This document shows positions 1-9,221 of a stretch of DNA of 64,000 nt, one piece after another. Source of the DNA: Gammaproteobacteria bacterium UBA4421 (GTDB lineage Bacteria > Pseudomonadota > Gammaproteobacteria > Pseudomonadales > Azotimanducaceae); assembly GCA_002389675.1 (NCBI GenBank), contig DGQF01000055.1, positions 187,093 through 251,092 on the forward strand, written 5' to 3'. Below the pieces are notes generated by a model. That model was not told the DNA's origin. It was given only the letters and a program-made list of their open reading frames with translations, and did not search any database. The position numbers and the translations under genes were made by a program. Every line of letters begins with the position of its first letter. Positions within the stretch are counted from its first letter, which is position 1.

Positions 1-1
1 T

Positions 2-973
2 ACGATGGTGTCGAAGATGGGCCTGACAGGCCTGCAATTTATCAATGTTTCAAACGGCTGCGCTACTGGCGGCAGCGCCTTGCAATCGGCTTACATGGCC
101 ATTAAGTCGGGGATGTTTGATATCGGTATGGCCGTGGGTTTTGACAAGCATCCGCGGGGTGCATTTACCATTGATCCTGAAGCCAGTGGTCTGGGTAAAT
201 GGTATGGCGATGTTGGCATGGCGCTCACGCCGCAGTTTTTTGGCATGAAAATTCAGCGTTACATGCATGAATACGGTATCACCGAAGATACCTTAACGCG
301 GGTTGCGGTGAAGAACTTCAAATACGGGGCGATGAACGAAAACGCGTGGCGACGCGAGGCCTTTTCCTACGACGATGTGGCGAACTCGCCAATGGTTTGT
401 GCGCCTTTGCGAAAATATATGTTCTGTTCTCCCGCCGAAGGGGGATGCGCCATGATTTTATGTCGCGCAGATAAAGCGAAGCAGTATACGTCTAACCCGA
501 TTTTCTTGAATTCTGCGGTTGTGAAAACCCGAAATTTTGGATCTTTTGAAGTGTTCTCCCAAAATCAAGCATTAGAGCGGGCTGAATCACCCACCGTGAA
601 GGCTTCAACAGCGGCGTTTGAAATGGCAGGGGTAGGTCCTGAAGACATTCAGGTTGCGCAGTTGCAGGATACCGAATCTGGCGCTGAGATCATGCACATG
701 TCGGAAAACGGTTTTTGTGCTGATGGGGACCAAGAAAAGTGGTTGGCAGAAGGCTGGACGGAAATTAATGGCCGACTGCCCGTAAATACCGATGGTGGCT
801 GTTTGGCAAACGGTGAGCCGGTGGGAGCGTCGGGTTTGCGACAGGTCTACGAAGTGGCATTGCAATTGCGCGGCGAGGCCGGTGCTCGACAGGTCCCTAA
901 TAACCCGAAAGTAGGCTACACCCACGTGTACGGTGCGCCAGGGCTTTCTGGTGTGACGATCATGTCGCGCTAA
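2..973 (+). CDS. Thiolase-family protein (lipid-transfer-protein type), 5' end missing
   Basis: This is the C-terminal part of a thiolase-fold enzyme of the SCP-x/lipid-transfer-protein group. Such proteins cleave or form C-C bonds of acyl-CoA thioesters, often in sterol or branched-lipid breakdown. The reading frame is open at the left edge, so roughly 70-80 N-terminal residues are probably outside the window. The nucleophilic cysteine sits in SNGCATGG about 18 residues in. The C-terminal motif is GGCLANGEPVGASG, where classical thiolases have GHPxGxxG, so Glu replaces the catalytic His. The last classical motif (CGGGxG) reads YGAPGLSG with no Cys. These substitutions are typical of the lipid-transfer-protein branch as I recall it, and suggest chemistry other than standard beta-ketothiolysis. 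It converges on the LLM gene. Confidence 0.85.
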   Translation, partial: TMVSKMGLTGLQFINVSNGCATGGSALQSAYMAIKSGMFDIGMAVGFDKHPRGAFTIDPEASGLGKWYGDVGMALTPQFFGMKIQRYMHEYGITEDTLTRVAVKNFKYGAMNENAWRREAFSYDDVANSPMVCAPLRKYMFCSPAEGGCAMILCRADKAKQYTSNPIFLNSAVVKTRNFGSFEVFSQNQALERAESPTVKASTAAFEMAGVGPEDIQVAQLQDTESGAEIMHMSENGFCADGDQEKWLAEGWTEINGRLPVNTDGGCLANGEPVGASGLRQVYEVALQLRGEAGARQVPNNPKVGYTHVYGAPGLSGVTIMSR

Positions 974-1012
974 CCCGTTGGATCGAGTCAGGTAGACCTT
1001 GGGTGGATTCTG

Positions 1013-1036
1013 CAGCCGCGTCAGATGGCGCGGCTG
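1013..1036. terminator. Hairpin between convergent thiolase and LLM genes
   Basis: An 8-bp perfect stem (CAGCCGCG/CGCGGCTG) with an 8-nt loop lies 40 bases after the thiolase stop and overlaps the 3' end of the LLM gene. There is no T-tract on either strand, so its role as a terminator is inferred only from its position. Confidence 0.3.
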
Positions 1037-2067
1037 AATGCTTCAAAGGCGCTGGGGATGCGCTGAATATCTTGGATTAGTTCTGGAGGCGGACTGTTTG
1101 TAGCATCGGCCGGCATGCCGATGCTCAGTGAGTCGATTAATCCTCCAAAGCGCATCTCAATGGCTTGGGTTAGGCAGTCGTGGCGCCCAACGGCGGCGAA
1201 CAGGTGCACAACGTCATCATCCACCGCGGCGGTCATTTCTGACCACTGGCCGTGCTTCGCCATGTGGTTGAGTTTCTCGCCTAAGTTTTCAAGGCCATGT
1301 GCGGCAAAAACTGGCCAGTAGGCCCGAGTTGAACCATAAAAACCAATGCGTTGACGTACCCATTCAAAAGCTTTGGCTACGGCCTCATTGGTAGCTCCGG
1401 TGGCAACAAAGCCGCCTCCGGAGACCTCAAAATACCGTCTTTGGCCCACGCCACGGTTGATACCTTTGGTGAGTATGGGCATGGCTACCTGCTCCAGATA
1501 ACGCCGAGTCGAAAAGGGGTGAAGGCGTACGCCGTCGCATTCGCGGGCGGCGACGCCTAGCATTGCGGGTCCAACAGCGGCTAGCGTAATGGGGGGACTG
1601 GGTCCGTGCAGTGGCTCGGGCACGTAATTTGGGGTCATCAGGGTCACCTGATAATGCTCGCCTTCATAATGTAGGCGCTCGCCAGTTTGCCAACTGTGCC
1701 AAATGGCTTTGATTGCTCGAACCATGTCTCGCATGCGCGGTGCGGGTGCGCTCCAAGGCACGGAGAATCGTCGTTCGTTATGCCCTTTAACTTGACTGCC
1801 TAAACCCAAAACAAATCGGCCGCCGCTGGCGCGTTGCAAATCCCAGCCAATATTGGCAAAGACCATTGGGCTGCGTGCGAATGATATGGCGATTGAGGTT
1901 GCCAGTTCTAGCGTTTGACTATTTACTGCAGCAACCGCAAGCGGGAGGAACGGGTCCTGTCGGTTTTCCTGAGTAGTGATGCCGCTATAGCCGGTGGCTT
2001 CGATCTGTTGAGCCGCGCCGGCGACACTGTTGAGGTCTTGAAGCGGAATGCCGGTAGTTAGTTTCAT
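1021..2067 (-). CDS. LLM-class flavin/F420-dependent oxidoreductase (TIGR03617-like)
   Basis: A 348-residue TIM-barrel oxidoreductase of the luciferase-like monooxygenase family, similar to the TIGR03617 group first defined in mycobacteria as F420-dependent. The barrel motif SGGRFVLGLGSQ (residues 81-92) and the N-terminal strand MKLTTGIP support the family. The frame stays open 38 codons further upstream, but the start at 2067 has a strong ribosome site (GAGAGGAG, about 5 nt before ATG). The upstream extension is Pro/Arg-rich and unlike the family. Substrate unknown. Whether it uses F420 or FMN cannot be told from the sequence. It diverges from the hydrolase operon at 2186. Confidence 0.85.
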   Translation of the reverse strand: MKLTTGIPLQDLNSVAGAAQQIEATGYSGITTQENRQDPFLPLAVAAVNSQTLELATSIAISFARSPMVFANIGWDLQRASGGRFVLGLGSQVKGHNERRFSVPWSAPAPRMRDMVRAIKAIWHSWQTGERLHYEGEHYQVTLMTPNYVPEPLHGPSPPITLAAVGPAMLGVAARECDGVRLHPFSTRRYLEQVAMPILTKGINRGVGQRRYFEVSGGGFVATGATNEAVAKAFEWVRQRIGFYGSTRAYWPVFAAHGLENLGEKLNHMAKHGQWSEMTAAVDDDVVHLFAAVGRHDCLTQAIEMRFGGLIDSLSIGMPADATNSPPPELIQDIQRIPSAFEAFSRAI

Positions 2068-2087
2068 GGTCGCTCTCCTCTCATTGA

Positions 2088-2103
2088 CGCTACGATTGTA
2101 GCG
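2088..2103. promoter_or_regulatory. Inverted repeat in divergent promoter region
   Basis: CGCTAC-4-GTAGCG lies 20 bases upstream of the LLM start and about 80 bases upstream of the hydrolase start. Its place between two divergent genes suits a shared operator. No regulator gene is adjacent. Confidence 0.3.
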
Positions 2104-2185
2104 CCGAAAACGTGGATGTGTGAACGGCCCTTGTGGAGGGCCATGAGGACTAAGATTAGGTCTATCCAGATAAGAGGACATAGTG

Positions 2186-3109
2186 ATGAATAATCTAACC
2201 TTGACCGCCAGCGATGGGGCCCGCCTTGCGTGTTATGTCTGGCCGGTCGACGATCCCAACGGGGTGATACACATTGCTCACGGCATGGGAGAGCATGCCC
2301 GTCGTTATGATCGCGTTGCGCGAGCGCTCAATACAGCCGGTTATGAGGTAATTGCCTGTGATCAGCGGGGTCATGGGGCGACTGCCCAAGCGCTGCTGGG
2401 TGATCTCGGTGGTGATGGCTGGAACCGCCTTGTGGCTGATGCTTATGAAGTCAACCGGCATATTGCCTTGCTTCATCCTAAGGTTCCGATTGTGCTTTTA
2501 GGTCATAGTATGGGGGCGATGATGGCGCAGCTGTATATAACCCGTTACGGACAGAGTATTGATGCGCTGGTGCTGTCTGGTTCCCCAGGTTTCAAAACGC
2601 CGCTTAGCCATTTTCTGTCGCGGCAGATCGCACAGTTTGAAGTTTGGCGGGTTGGCTGGAACCAACATAGTGCTTTGCTGCAACGTTTGTTGTTTGCTGA
2701 TTCAAATAAAGCGTTTTCGGCGCCGCATGCAAATGGCTTTGAGTGGTTATCAAGGGATGCGGGCGCCGTGCAGAAATATATAGATGACCCCGACTGCGGG
2801 TTTGTCCTGACGGCGGGATCTCTGCTGGATCTGGTGGTCGGTTTGGAAAAAAATCAGTGCACGCAGGTGTTGCTGAAAATCCCGAAAGCGTTGCCTATTT
2901 ATGTGTTTTCCGGCACTGAAGATCCTGTTCATGGTGGCAGAAAAGATCTGAATCGTATGTTGTCGGCATTTGAGCAGCAGGGTTTGATGTCTGTAGATGT
3001 GAACTGGTACGCGGCAGGGCGTCATGAGATGTTCAACGAATTAAATGCTGAAGAAGTGATCGCCGATTTAGTGGGTTGGTTGAATCGGTTACACTCAACA
3101 CATGATTAA
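2186..3109 (+). CDS. Alpha/beta hydrolase, monoacylglycerol-lipase type (S33-like)
   Basis: A 307-residue serine hydrolase of the Hydrolase_4 / monoglyceride lipase group. The nucleophile elbow GHSMG is at residues 106-110 (Ser108). HGMGEH near residue 32 forms the oxyanion region, and the DQRGHG strand follows at about 59. The acid is probably Asp246 (SGTEDP) and the base His280 (AGRHEMFNE). No signal peptide is visible, so it is likely cytoplasmic and acts on an ester or acylglycerol. A GTG one codon earlier is possible, but ATG 2186 sits better behind AGAGGA (7 nt). First gene of the 2186-8695 operon; its 3' end overlaps the protease gene by 8 bases. Confidence 0.85.
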   Translation: MNNLTLTASDGARLACYVWPVDDPNGVIHIAHGMGEHARRYDRVARALNTAGYEVIACDQRGHGATAQALLGDLGGDGWNRLVADAYEVNRHIALLHPKVPIVLLGHSMGAMMAQLYITRYGQSIDALVLSGSPGFKTPLSHFLSRQIAQFEVWRVGWNQHSALLQRLLFADSNKAFSAPHANGFEWLSRDAGAVQKYIDDPDCGFVLTAGSLLDLVVGLEKNQCTQVLLKIPKALPIYVFSGTEDPVHGGRKDLNRMLSAFEQQGLMSVDVNWYAAGRHEMFNELNAEEVIADLVGWLNRLHSTHD

Positions 3110-3740
3110 TCTACTTCTCAATGGCCGTTACGACGTCTTCATTCTGCTGATTATTGCTCTGACGTTGTCGTTGTCTTTTCACGAATTTGGGCACGCGATT
3201 GTCGCAAAATGGCAGGGGGACGACACTGCAGAACGTGCGGGTCGATTGACGGTAAATCCCCTGGCACATATCGATCCACTGGGTTTGCTTATGGTTGTTA
3301 TGGTGGGTTTCGGTTATGCCAAACCAGTGCCTACCGATCCGCGTAATTTTCGTTCTGCGCGTTCGGATCTGTATGTTGCCGGTGCCGGGCCCCTCATGAA
3401 TTTATTGCTGGCCGTGTTGACGTGGAATGTGTATTTACTTTTGCGTGCCAACGGTTGGGAAAACGCTGGTGCACTGACCTTTTTTACGCTTCTGGCGCAA
3501 ATTAACTTGCTGCTAATGCTGTTCAACTTGATTCCACTTGGGCCGCTGGATGGGCACTATATGCTGCCGCATTTTTTGCCACAGCAAATGGCTTACCGAT
3601 ATCGGGTATTGAATGCCCGCTATGGTACCGCTGTATTTTTGGGGGTGATTGTCGTTAGTTTGATGGGCCTGCCGATATTCAGCGCACTGGCCCGGTTGTC
3701 CGTGACGTTGTTGGGTTGGATTACCCTGGTGCCGGTTTAG
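3102..3740 (+). CDS. Site-2 protease family (M50) membrane metalloprotease
   Basis: A 212-residue integral membrane zinc protease of the small M50 type. The zinc motif HEFGH (residues 27-31) lies in the first membrane helix. The second signature appears as NLIPLGPLDG (142-151, Asp150 the likely third ligand). About five to six hydrophobic segments are visible and there is no PDZ domain, so it is not RseP itself but the small SpoIVFB/YwhC-like form. Translation is probably coupled to the hydrolase, whose stop it overlaps. The substrate is unknown; a role linked to the rest of this operon is not obvious. Confidence 0.85.
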   Translation: MINLLLNGRYDVFILLIIALTLSLSFHEFGHAIVAKWQGDDTAERAGRLTVNPLAHIDPLGLLMVVMVGFGYAKPVPTDPRNFRSARSDLYVAGAGPLMNLLLAVLTWNVYLLLRANGWENAGALTFFTLLAQINLLLMLFNLIPLGPLDGHYMLPHFLPQQMAYRYRVLNARYGTAVFLGVIVVSLMGLPIFSALARLSVTLLGWITLVPV

Positions 3741-3760
3741 TCACCTTGGTGGGTTTATAG

Positions 3761-4963
3761 ATGTCAGCGCGCACCCTCTATCTTGTAGCTACCTCGGTAT
3801 GGTTTCTTGCATTTGGTATGCAGTCGGTGACGTTTGCTTGGCTGGTGACCATCGTTTTGCGAGAACCCGCGGAATTGGTTGGCTGGGCGCAGACGGCGTT
3901 GTTGTTGCCCGGTATGTTACTGATTTTGTTGGCGGGCGCACTGGCCGATCGCATTGGTCCCGACCGGCAAGCGCTCTGGGCACAATTGTTTGCAACCTTG
4001 ACACCTTGGATCTTAATTGTTGCGCTTGAATTCGGCCTTCTGACCTATCCTATTATGATTCTCTATGCGGTGCTGATGGGTTGTGCTCAGGCATTTGTGA
4101 CCCCGGCACGAGACGGTTTGCTGAATCACGTTGCAGGGTCTCACGTGCAGAGAACGGTTTTGTTGACCAGTTTTTTTCAGTTTGGCTGTCAAATTATTGG
4201 CTATATCATTTCAGCTTTTGCAGATGAGATTGGCGCGCAAACCGTGATGATTGTGCAAAGTTTGTTTTTGTTGGCGGGTGTTTTGGCGTTTCGCCAAATT
4301 TCAAAAATGGGTGTTGTTGCCAAGATCCCGCGGCCGAGTCGATCTGTGCTTCAAGGGGTGCTTGAGGGGGCGAAAACTATTGCTGGGTCGCCGGTAATGC
4401 GCATAGTGGTTGTGCAAAATGTGGCCATGGCATGCTTTTTTATGGGTAGTTTTATCGTCGGTTTTCCGTTGGTAGTCCGAGAAGTATTTGATGGTTCCTC
4501 GGGTGATCTTGGGTTACTCAATGCGTTTAATTCGGCAGGTTTGGTGCTCACCATTGTGATTATGTTGCGAGTGGGTTACGTGCGGCGTGCGGGCCGTGCT
4601 CTGATTCTTTTTCAAGCTCTGGGTTCGATAGTTCTGGTATTGGTCGGCATGGTAAATAGCTTTCCAACTTTTGTTTTGCTGGTGTTTTGTTGGGGCCTTT
4701 GTGGTGGTGTGGCGATGCCGATGTCACGCACGTTAATGCAAGAATTAGCCCCTCAGGCGCAACGCTCTCGAGTCATGAGCTTCTATGCCTTTTCTTTTAT
4801 GGGCGCCGGGCCTTTGGGTACGTTGTTTTGCGGCTACCTGTCAGAGTTGTTTGGACCTCAGGTTGCGATTCAAATTGCTGGCGTGTTGATGTTCTCGGTG
4901 ACCGCGGTGATTGCGCTGACCTCGCAACTGTGGCGAACGGACGCTACGTCCGCGGCTAATTAG
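3761..4963 (+). CDS. MFS transporter, EntS/MFS_3-like
   Basis: A 400-residue major facilitator with 12 predicted membrane spans. The loop 2-3 signature appears as GALADRIGPDR, and a long central loop separates the two halves. The arrangement resembles the EntS-like exporters of the MFS_3 group, so efflux of a small molecule is more likely than uptake; the direction is inferred. It lies 20 bases after the protease gene and 13 bases before hyuA. In this operon it may move the substrate or product of the hydantoinase/oxoprolinase pair. Confidence 0.8.
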   Translation: MSARTLYLVATSVWFLAFGMQSVTFAWLVTIVLREPAELVGWAQTALLLPGMLLILLAGALADRIGPDRQALWAQLFATLTPWILIVALEFGLLTYPIMILYAVLMGCAQAFVTPARDGLLNHVAGSHVQRTVLLTSFFQFGCQIIGYIISAFADEIGAQTVMIVQSLFLLAGVLAFRQISKMGVVAKIPRPSRSVLQGVLEGAKTIAGSPVMRIVVVQNVAMACFFMGSFIVGFPLVVREVFDGSSGDLGLLNAFNSAGLVLTIVIMLRVGYVRRAGRALILFQALGSIVLVLVGMVNSFPTFVLLVFCWGLCGGVAMPMSRTLMQELAPQAQRSRVMSFYAFSFMGAGPLGTLFCGYLSELFGPQVAIQIAGVLMFSVTAVIALTSQLWRTDATSAAN

Positions 4964-4976
4964 ACGGAGTTGACCT

Positions 4977-7055
4977 ATGAGCATACGTTTGAGCGTGGAC
5001 ATCGGGGGCACGTTTACAGATGTGGTGCTGTCGCAGCTTGGGCATTTGACCACCACCAAGGTGTTGACCACGCACGCTGATCCAGCATTGGGTGTGATGA
5101 CTGGCATCGGCGCGGTGCTTGAACGCAGCGCAGTGAGTCCCTCACAGATTGATTTGGTATTGCACGGCACAACGTTGGCGACCAATGCGTTGATAGAGCG
5201 TCGCGGAGCACCTACGGCGCTGCTAACCACAGCTGGGCACCGCGACGTCATAGAGATGGCCTCTGAGAATCGTTTTGAGCAATATGATGTAAATATCGAC
5301 CGACCGGCACCGTTGGTACCGCGCCGTTGGCGTGTGGGCGTGCCTGAACGAATGACTTTCGACGGGCAAATATTAGTCCCATTAGATCAAAGTGTTTTGA
5401 CTTCAGCGCTAGATAAACTTTTAAGTGAAGGCGTAAAGGCCGTCGCAATTGGCTATTTTCACAGTTATGCCAATGCCGAACATGAACAACAAACGGCAGC
5501 CTTGATTGCTCAAAAATATCCGCAATTATCAGTGTCTCGATCGTCGATGGTTTGTCCGGAAATTAGAGAATACGAACGTTTGTCAACCACGGTTGCCAAT
5601 GCGTATGTCAAACCGTTGATGTCAAAATACTTATCTAGTCTTGCAGAGCAACTGCGCTCTCGCGGAATAAAGGCACAGGTGTTGATGATGACATCCGGTG
5701 GTGGTTTGACCACATTGGCGGCGGCAGCTGAATATCCGATACGGCTGGTTGAATCGGGGCCTGCAGGAGGGGCCGCACTTGCAGCGGATATTGCGCGAGC
5801 TGCGAAGCTTGATCAGGTCTTGTCATTTGACATGGGTGGTACAACCGCCAAGATTTGCCTGATTGATCAGGGGCAGCCTCAGCATTCGCGGTCTTTTGAG
5901 GTGGATCGCAGTTATCGCTTTAAAAAAGGCAGTGGTCTGCCCGTGCGTATTCCGGTTGTTGAGATGGTTGAAATTGGTGCTGGCGGCGGATCCATTGTCA
6001 CGGTAGATCCACTGCAGAGAATCCAGGTTGGACCTGCCAGCGCGGGCTCCGAGCCAGGTCCGGCCTGCTACGGGCGCGGCGGTGAAGCGGTGACCGTGAC
6101 TGATGCAGATGTTGTTCTAGGTCATTTGATCCCGGACGGCTTTGCTGGGGGCTCAATACAACTCTCCGCAGCTCGCGCTGAGGTGGCTATGGGCAGTTCG
6201 GTGGGCCAAGCGTTGGGGTTGGACAATCAGCAGGCGGCTTATGCGGCCGCGCAAATTGTCGAAGAAAATATGGCCTCTGCCGCGCGCGCGCATGCCAGCG
6301 AGTGGGGCAAAGCGCTTCACGAGCGGTGTTTGATTGCATTTGGCGGCGCAGCACCCCTGCATGCGGTCGCTTTGGCAAGTAAATTAAAAATAAACACGGT
6401 GCGTGTACCACCGGGTGCCGGCGTGGGCAGTGCGCTCGGGTTTTTGCGGGCACCCATTCGTTTTGAGGTGGTGCGCAGTCGGTACATGCGCCTTGGCGGA
6501 CTACAGGCAGCGGCGGTGGCCGCAATGTTTGCGGAAATGCGAGCGGAAGCGGCGCAAGTTTTGATGGACGCGGGTGTTGATGTTGCCGCAAAGTCGCAGG
6601 TGCGGGAGCAGCGGCAAGCCTATATGCGTTATGCCGGTCAAGGCTACGAAATCGCGGTTGATCTTGACGCGCTGAGCACGACCGATGAGGCGGCTTTTCG
6701 CGGAGGTTTTGAAGTGGCTTACACCAAGCTTTATGGACGTACGATACCGGATATGGATATTGAGGTGCTCAGCTGGACGTTGGCTCTGACGGCGCCACAA
6801 TTGGGTCAAATTGAATCTCTCGCGACAAATGACGACGATACAGATAAGCACGCCACTGGTGAACGCGAGTTGTTTGACGGCCAAACTTGGGTCAAGGCGC
6901 AGGTGATGCCTCGAGCTCAGTTGGTTGCCACAGAGCAATATGCTGGGCCTATGTTGGTGATCGAAGCGCAAACGACAACGGTTATTCCAGCCGGTGCGTG
7001 CCTAGAGATTGAACAAGATGGCACCCTGTTGATTACCTTGGGCGGGCGACCATGA
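4977..7055 (+). CDS. Hydantoinase/5-oxoprolinase family, subunit A (HyuA-like)
   Basis: A 692-residue ATP-dependent amide-ring hydrolase or carboxylase subunit. The actin-like ATPase fold shows as VDIGGTFTD at residues 7-15 and FDMGGTTAK at about 283-291. The glycine-rich GAGGGS follows about 50 residues later. Length fits HyuA (about 680-720 aa). Known members act on hydantoins, 5-oxoproline, N-methylhydantoin, caprolactam or acetophenone, always with ATP. Which of these applies here cannot be decided. It overlaps subunit B by 4 bases (ATGA), as expected for partners of one complex. Confidence 0.9.
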   Translation: MSIRLSVDIGGTFTDVVLSQLGHLTTTKVLTTHADPALGVMTGIGAVLERSAVSPSQIDLVLHGTTLATNALIERRGAPTALLTTAGHRDVIEMASENRFEQYDVNIDRPAPLVPRRWRVGVPERMTFDGQILVPLDQSVLTSALDKLLSEGVKAVAIGYFHSYANAEHEQQTAALIAQKYPQLSVSRSSMVCPEIREYERLSTTVANAYVKPLMSKYLSSLAEQLRSRGIKAQVLMMTSGGGLTTLAAAAEYPIRLVESGPAGGAALAADIARAAKLDQVLSFDMGGTTAKICLIDQGQPQHSRSFEVDRSYRFKKGSGLPVRIPVVEMVEIGAGGGSIVTVDPLQRIQVGPASAGSEPGPACYGRGGEAVTVTDADVVLGHLIPDGFAGGSIQLSAARAEVAMGSSVGQALGLDNQQAAYAAAQIVEENMASAARAHASEWGKALHERCLIAFGGAAPLHAVALASKLKINTVRVPPGAGVGSALGFLRAPIRFEVVRSRYMRLGGLQAAAVAAMFAEMRAEAAQVLMDAGVDVAAKSQVREQRQAYMRYAGQGYEIAVDLDALSTTDEAAFRGGFEVAYTKLYGRTIPDMDIEVLSWTLALTAPQLGQIESLATNDDDTDKHATGERELFDGQTWVKAQVMPRAQLVATEQYAGPMLVIEAQTTTVIPAGACLEIEQDGTLLITLGGRP

Positions 7056-8695
7056 ACGAGTTAAAGATTCAATTGGCGTGGAACCGGCTGCTTGCCATTG
7101 TTGAAGAACAAGCGCAAGTATTGATGCGGACGGCCTTTAGCACAGTGGTGCGCGAGGCAGGGGACCTATCTGCGGGTGTTTTTAATGTATCTGGCGATAT
7201 GCTGGCTCAAGCGGTGACGGGTACCCCTGGCCACGTGAATTCGATGGCCGACTCTGTAGCGAAGTTTTTGCGCAAATTCCCACTCTCCACGCTTATGCCC
7301 GGTGATGTGTTGCTAACTAATGATCCCTGGGACGGAACCGGGCATTTGAACGATTTTACCGTGGTGACACCTGTTTTTAGAGATTCACGGTGTATTGCTC
7401 TGTTTGCCGCCACAAGTCATGTTGCAGATGTGGGCGGGCGAGGATTTGGACCGGACGCTAACGATGTGTTTGAAGAAGGCTTGTGTATCCCGATGTCTTA
7501 TCTTTTCAAAGCTGGAGTTCGCAATGAGGTTCTGCTTGATATATTGAAGGCGAATGTGCGCGACCCAATGGTCGCGGAGGGGGATCTGTATTCGTTGACC
7601 GCCTGCAACGATTCAGGTGCGACCGCGTTGAGGGATATGCTTGACGACCTTAAGTTGCATGACTTGGACGCTTTGGGCGCGGTGATATTGCAGCGCTCGC
7701 GCAGTGCGATGCTGGCAAAGGTGGCCGAATTGCAAGCGGGTGAATATGCCTATGAGATGACCATAGATGGTTACGATACGCCGGTTGTGTTGAGCGCCAC
7801 CGTGACTGTCTCCGCTGAGGGTATTGGTGTTGATTTCACTGGTACGTCGCCGGTGTCGGCAAAAGGTATTAATGTACCGCTGCCTTATACTCAGGCTTAC
7901 GCATCATTTGGTGTGCGCTGTCTGGTGGGCAACGATGTCCCTAACAATGCAGGATCTTTGAGTGTAATCCACGTGACGGCTCCGGCAGATTGCCTAGTGA
8001 ATGCGCGTCCGCCGCGAGCGGTATCCGCACGTCATGCCATTGGACAGATGTTACCTGATGTGGTGTTGGGATGTTTGCATCGCGTTTTACCCCAGGCGGT
8101 GCCCGCCGAGGGGGCTTCGTGCATTTGGAATCCGGTTTTTATGAGTACACTGGGTGCCGAATCTGACCGGTTGGCGCACCTGCCATTTGTCATTAATCCG
8201 ATATTTAATGGCGGTACGGGAGCACGACCGCAGAAAGACGGACTGTCGACCACTGCATTTCCTTCAGGTGTTCGCACGACCTCTTGTGAGGTTAACGAGG
8301 CAACATCACCGCTGATTTTTTGGCGGAAGGAGTATACGCCTGATTCAGGCGGAGCAGGTGCGTTGCGCGGTGGTTTGGGTCAAACCATTGAAATTAGCCA
8401 TCGTTTTGGTGCGCCGTTTATTGTTTCCAAGATGTTCGATCGAATCCGCTACCCTGCGCGCGGACGAGCCGGTGGCGCCGATGGTCGGCCGGGGCGAGTT
8501 TACGTGATGCAAGAGGGTGAACCGTTGCGTGATTTGCCAGGTAAAGGTCGCGATGTAATTCCACAGGGTGCGCGACTGATTTTGCAGACGCCAGGAGGCG
8601 GTGGAGTTGGCGATCCATTGGCGCGTGATGCTGAAAAAGTGAGCGCGGATCTCGAAGCGGGGTTGGTGACCGAACGCGACGACGGTGATTTTTAG
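7052..8695 (+). CDS. Hydantoinase/5-oxoprolinase family, subunit B (HyuB-like)
   Basis: A 547-residue partner of the preceding HyuA-like protein. Family features visible are the N-terminal EEQAQVLMRTAFSTVVREAGD, the metal-site-like TNDPWDGTGHLND (about residues 89-101) and the C-terminal GGGGVGDPLARD. Length matches HyuB (about 520-580 aa). The start ATG overlaps the hyuA stop. It is the last gene of the operon; the tRNA promoter begins about 30 bases downstream and no terminator is evident. Confidence 0.9.
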   Translation: MNELKIQLAWNRLLAIVEEQAQVLMRTAFSTVVREAGDLSAGVFNVSGDMLAQAVTGTPGHVNSMADSVAKFLRKFPLSTLMPGDVLLTNDPWDGTGHLNDFTVVTPVFRDSRCIALFAATSHVADVGGRGFGPDANDVFEEGLCIPMSYLFKAGVRNEVLLDILKANVRDPMVAEGDLYSLTACNDSGATALRDMLDDLKLHDLDALGAVILQRSRSAMLAKVAELQAGEYAYEMTIDGYDTPVVLSATVTVSAEGIGVDFTGTSPVSAKGINVPLPYTQAYASFGVRCLVGNDVPNNAGSLSVIHVTAPADCLVNARPPRAVSARHAIGQMLPDVVLGCLHRVLPQAVPAEGASCIWNPVFMSTLGAESDRLAHLPFVINPIFNGGTGARPQKDGLSTTAFPSGVRTTSCEVNEATSPLIFWRKEYTPDSGGAGALRGGLGQTIEISHRFGAPFIVSKMFDRIRYPARGRAGGADGRPGRVYVMQEGEPLRDLPGKGRDVIPQGARLILQTPGGGGVGDPLARDAEKVSADLEAGLVTERDDGDF

Positions 8696-8723
8696 AACTA
8701 CAGCAGATTATCGCGGCAATTAA

Positions 8724-8751
8724 TTGACACGGCAGAACACTGCTATAGAAT
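8724..8751 (+). promoter_or_regulatory. Sigma-70 promoter of tRNA-Gly
   Basis: A perfect -35 box TTGACA (8724-8729) and a -10 box TAGAAT (8746-8751) are separated by 16 bases. A GC-rich discriminator follows, as usual for stable-RNA promoters under stringent control. The tRNA begins 35 bases further on. Confidence 0.75.
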
Positions 8752-8785
8752 CCTTCCCCGCGCTCAGTCTTGAGCCGTTGGCCGC

Positions 8786-8861
<76 letters not shown>

Positions 8862-8950
8862 ATTTCAATAAGTTCTAAGACCTGGTGGTCGCATTGCGTG
8901 CGGCTTGTGTAGTCGCTCCCATACGTTATGAGGTGTTCGAGCAAAGCCGG

Positions 8951-9178
8951 ATGAGCGGAGCCCTGCTCAGCATACTACTTCCTACAAGGGGGGGCAGTCG
9001 GCGATAGGCCGGCGGAACTGCAGAGCAGTTATGGCTCGCCGAGGACTGCGCGAGGGCCTATGAGGAGGCAGCGCAAGCGCTGTCGTCGGAGGGGTATCTG
9101 CTGGACGAGCAGATCGAACCTATGGTGGAAGCCGCAAAGCCTCAGTTTATCGAGCAATCGCAATGGCCGCGCACATAA
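8951..9178 (+). pseudogene. Possible phage small-terminase remnant downstream of tRNA-Gly
   Basis: The stretch 8862-9221 holds no intact gene. In one frame, 8951-9178 reads through a single TAG (9005-9007). After that stop comes a helical segment (LWLAEDCARAYEEAAQAL then SSEGYLLDE) that resembles the conserved helix of P27-type small terminases. The end of the peptide does not match that family as I know it, so the identity is weak. Its place directly after a tRNA makes a decayed prophage or island plausible. Confidence 0.25.
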
Positions 9179-9221
9179 CCCCGCGCAGCCTCCTCTTCGG
9201 CACGAAAATAAAACATCAACG

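Noticed and set aside
2068..2181. N-terminal extension of the LLM protein to 2181
   Set aside because: The extension is unlike the family, and the start at 2067 has a strong GAGAGGAG site.
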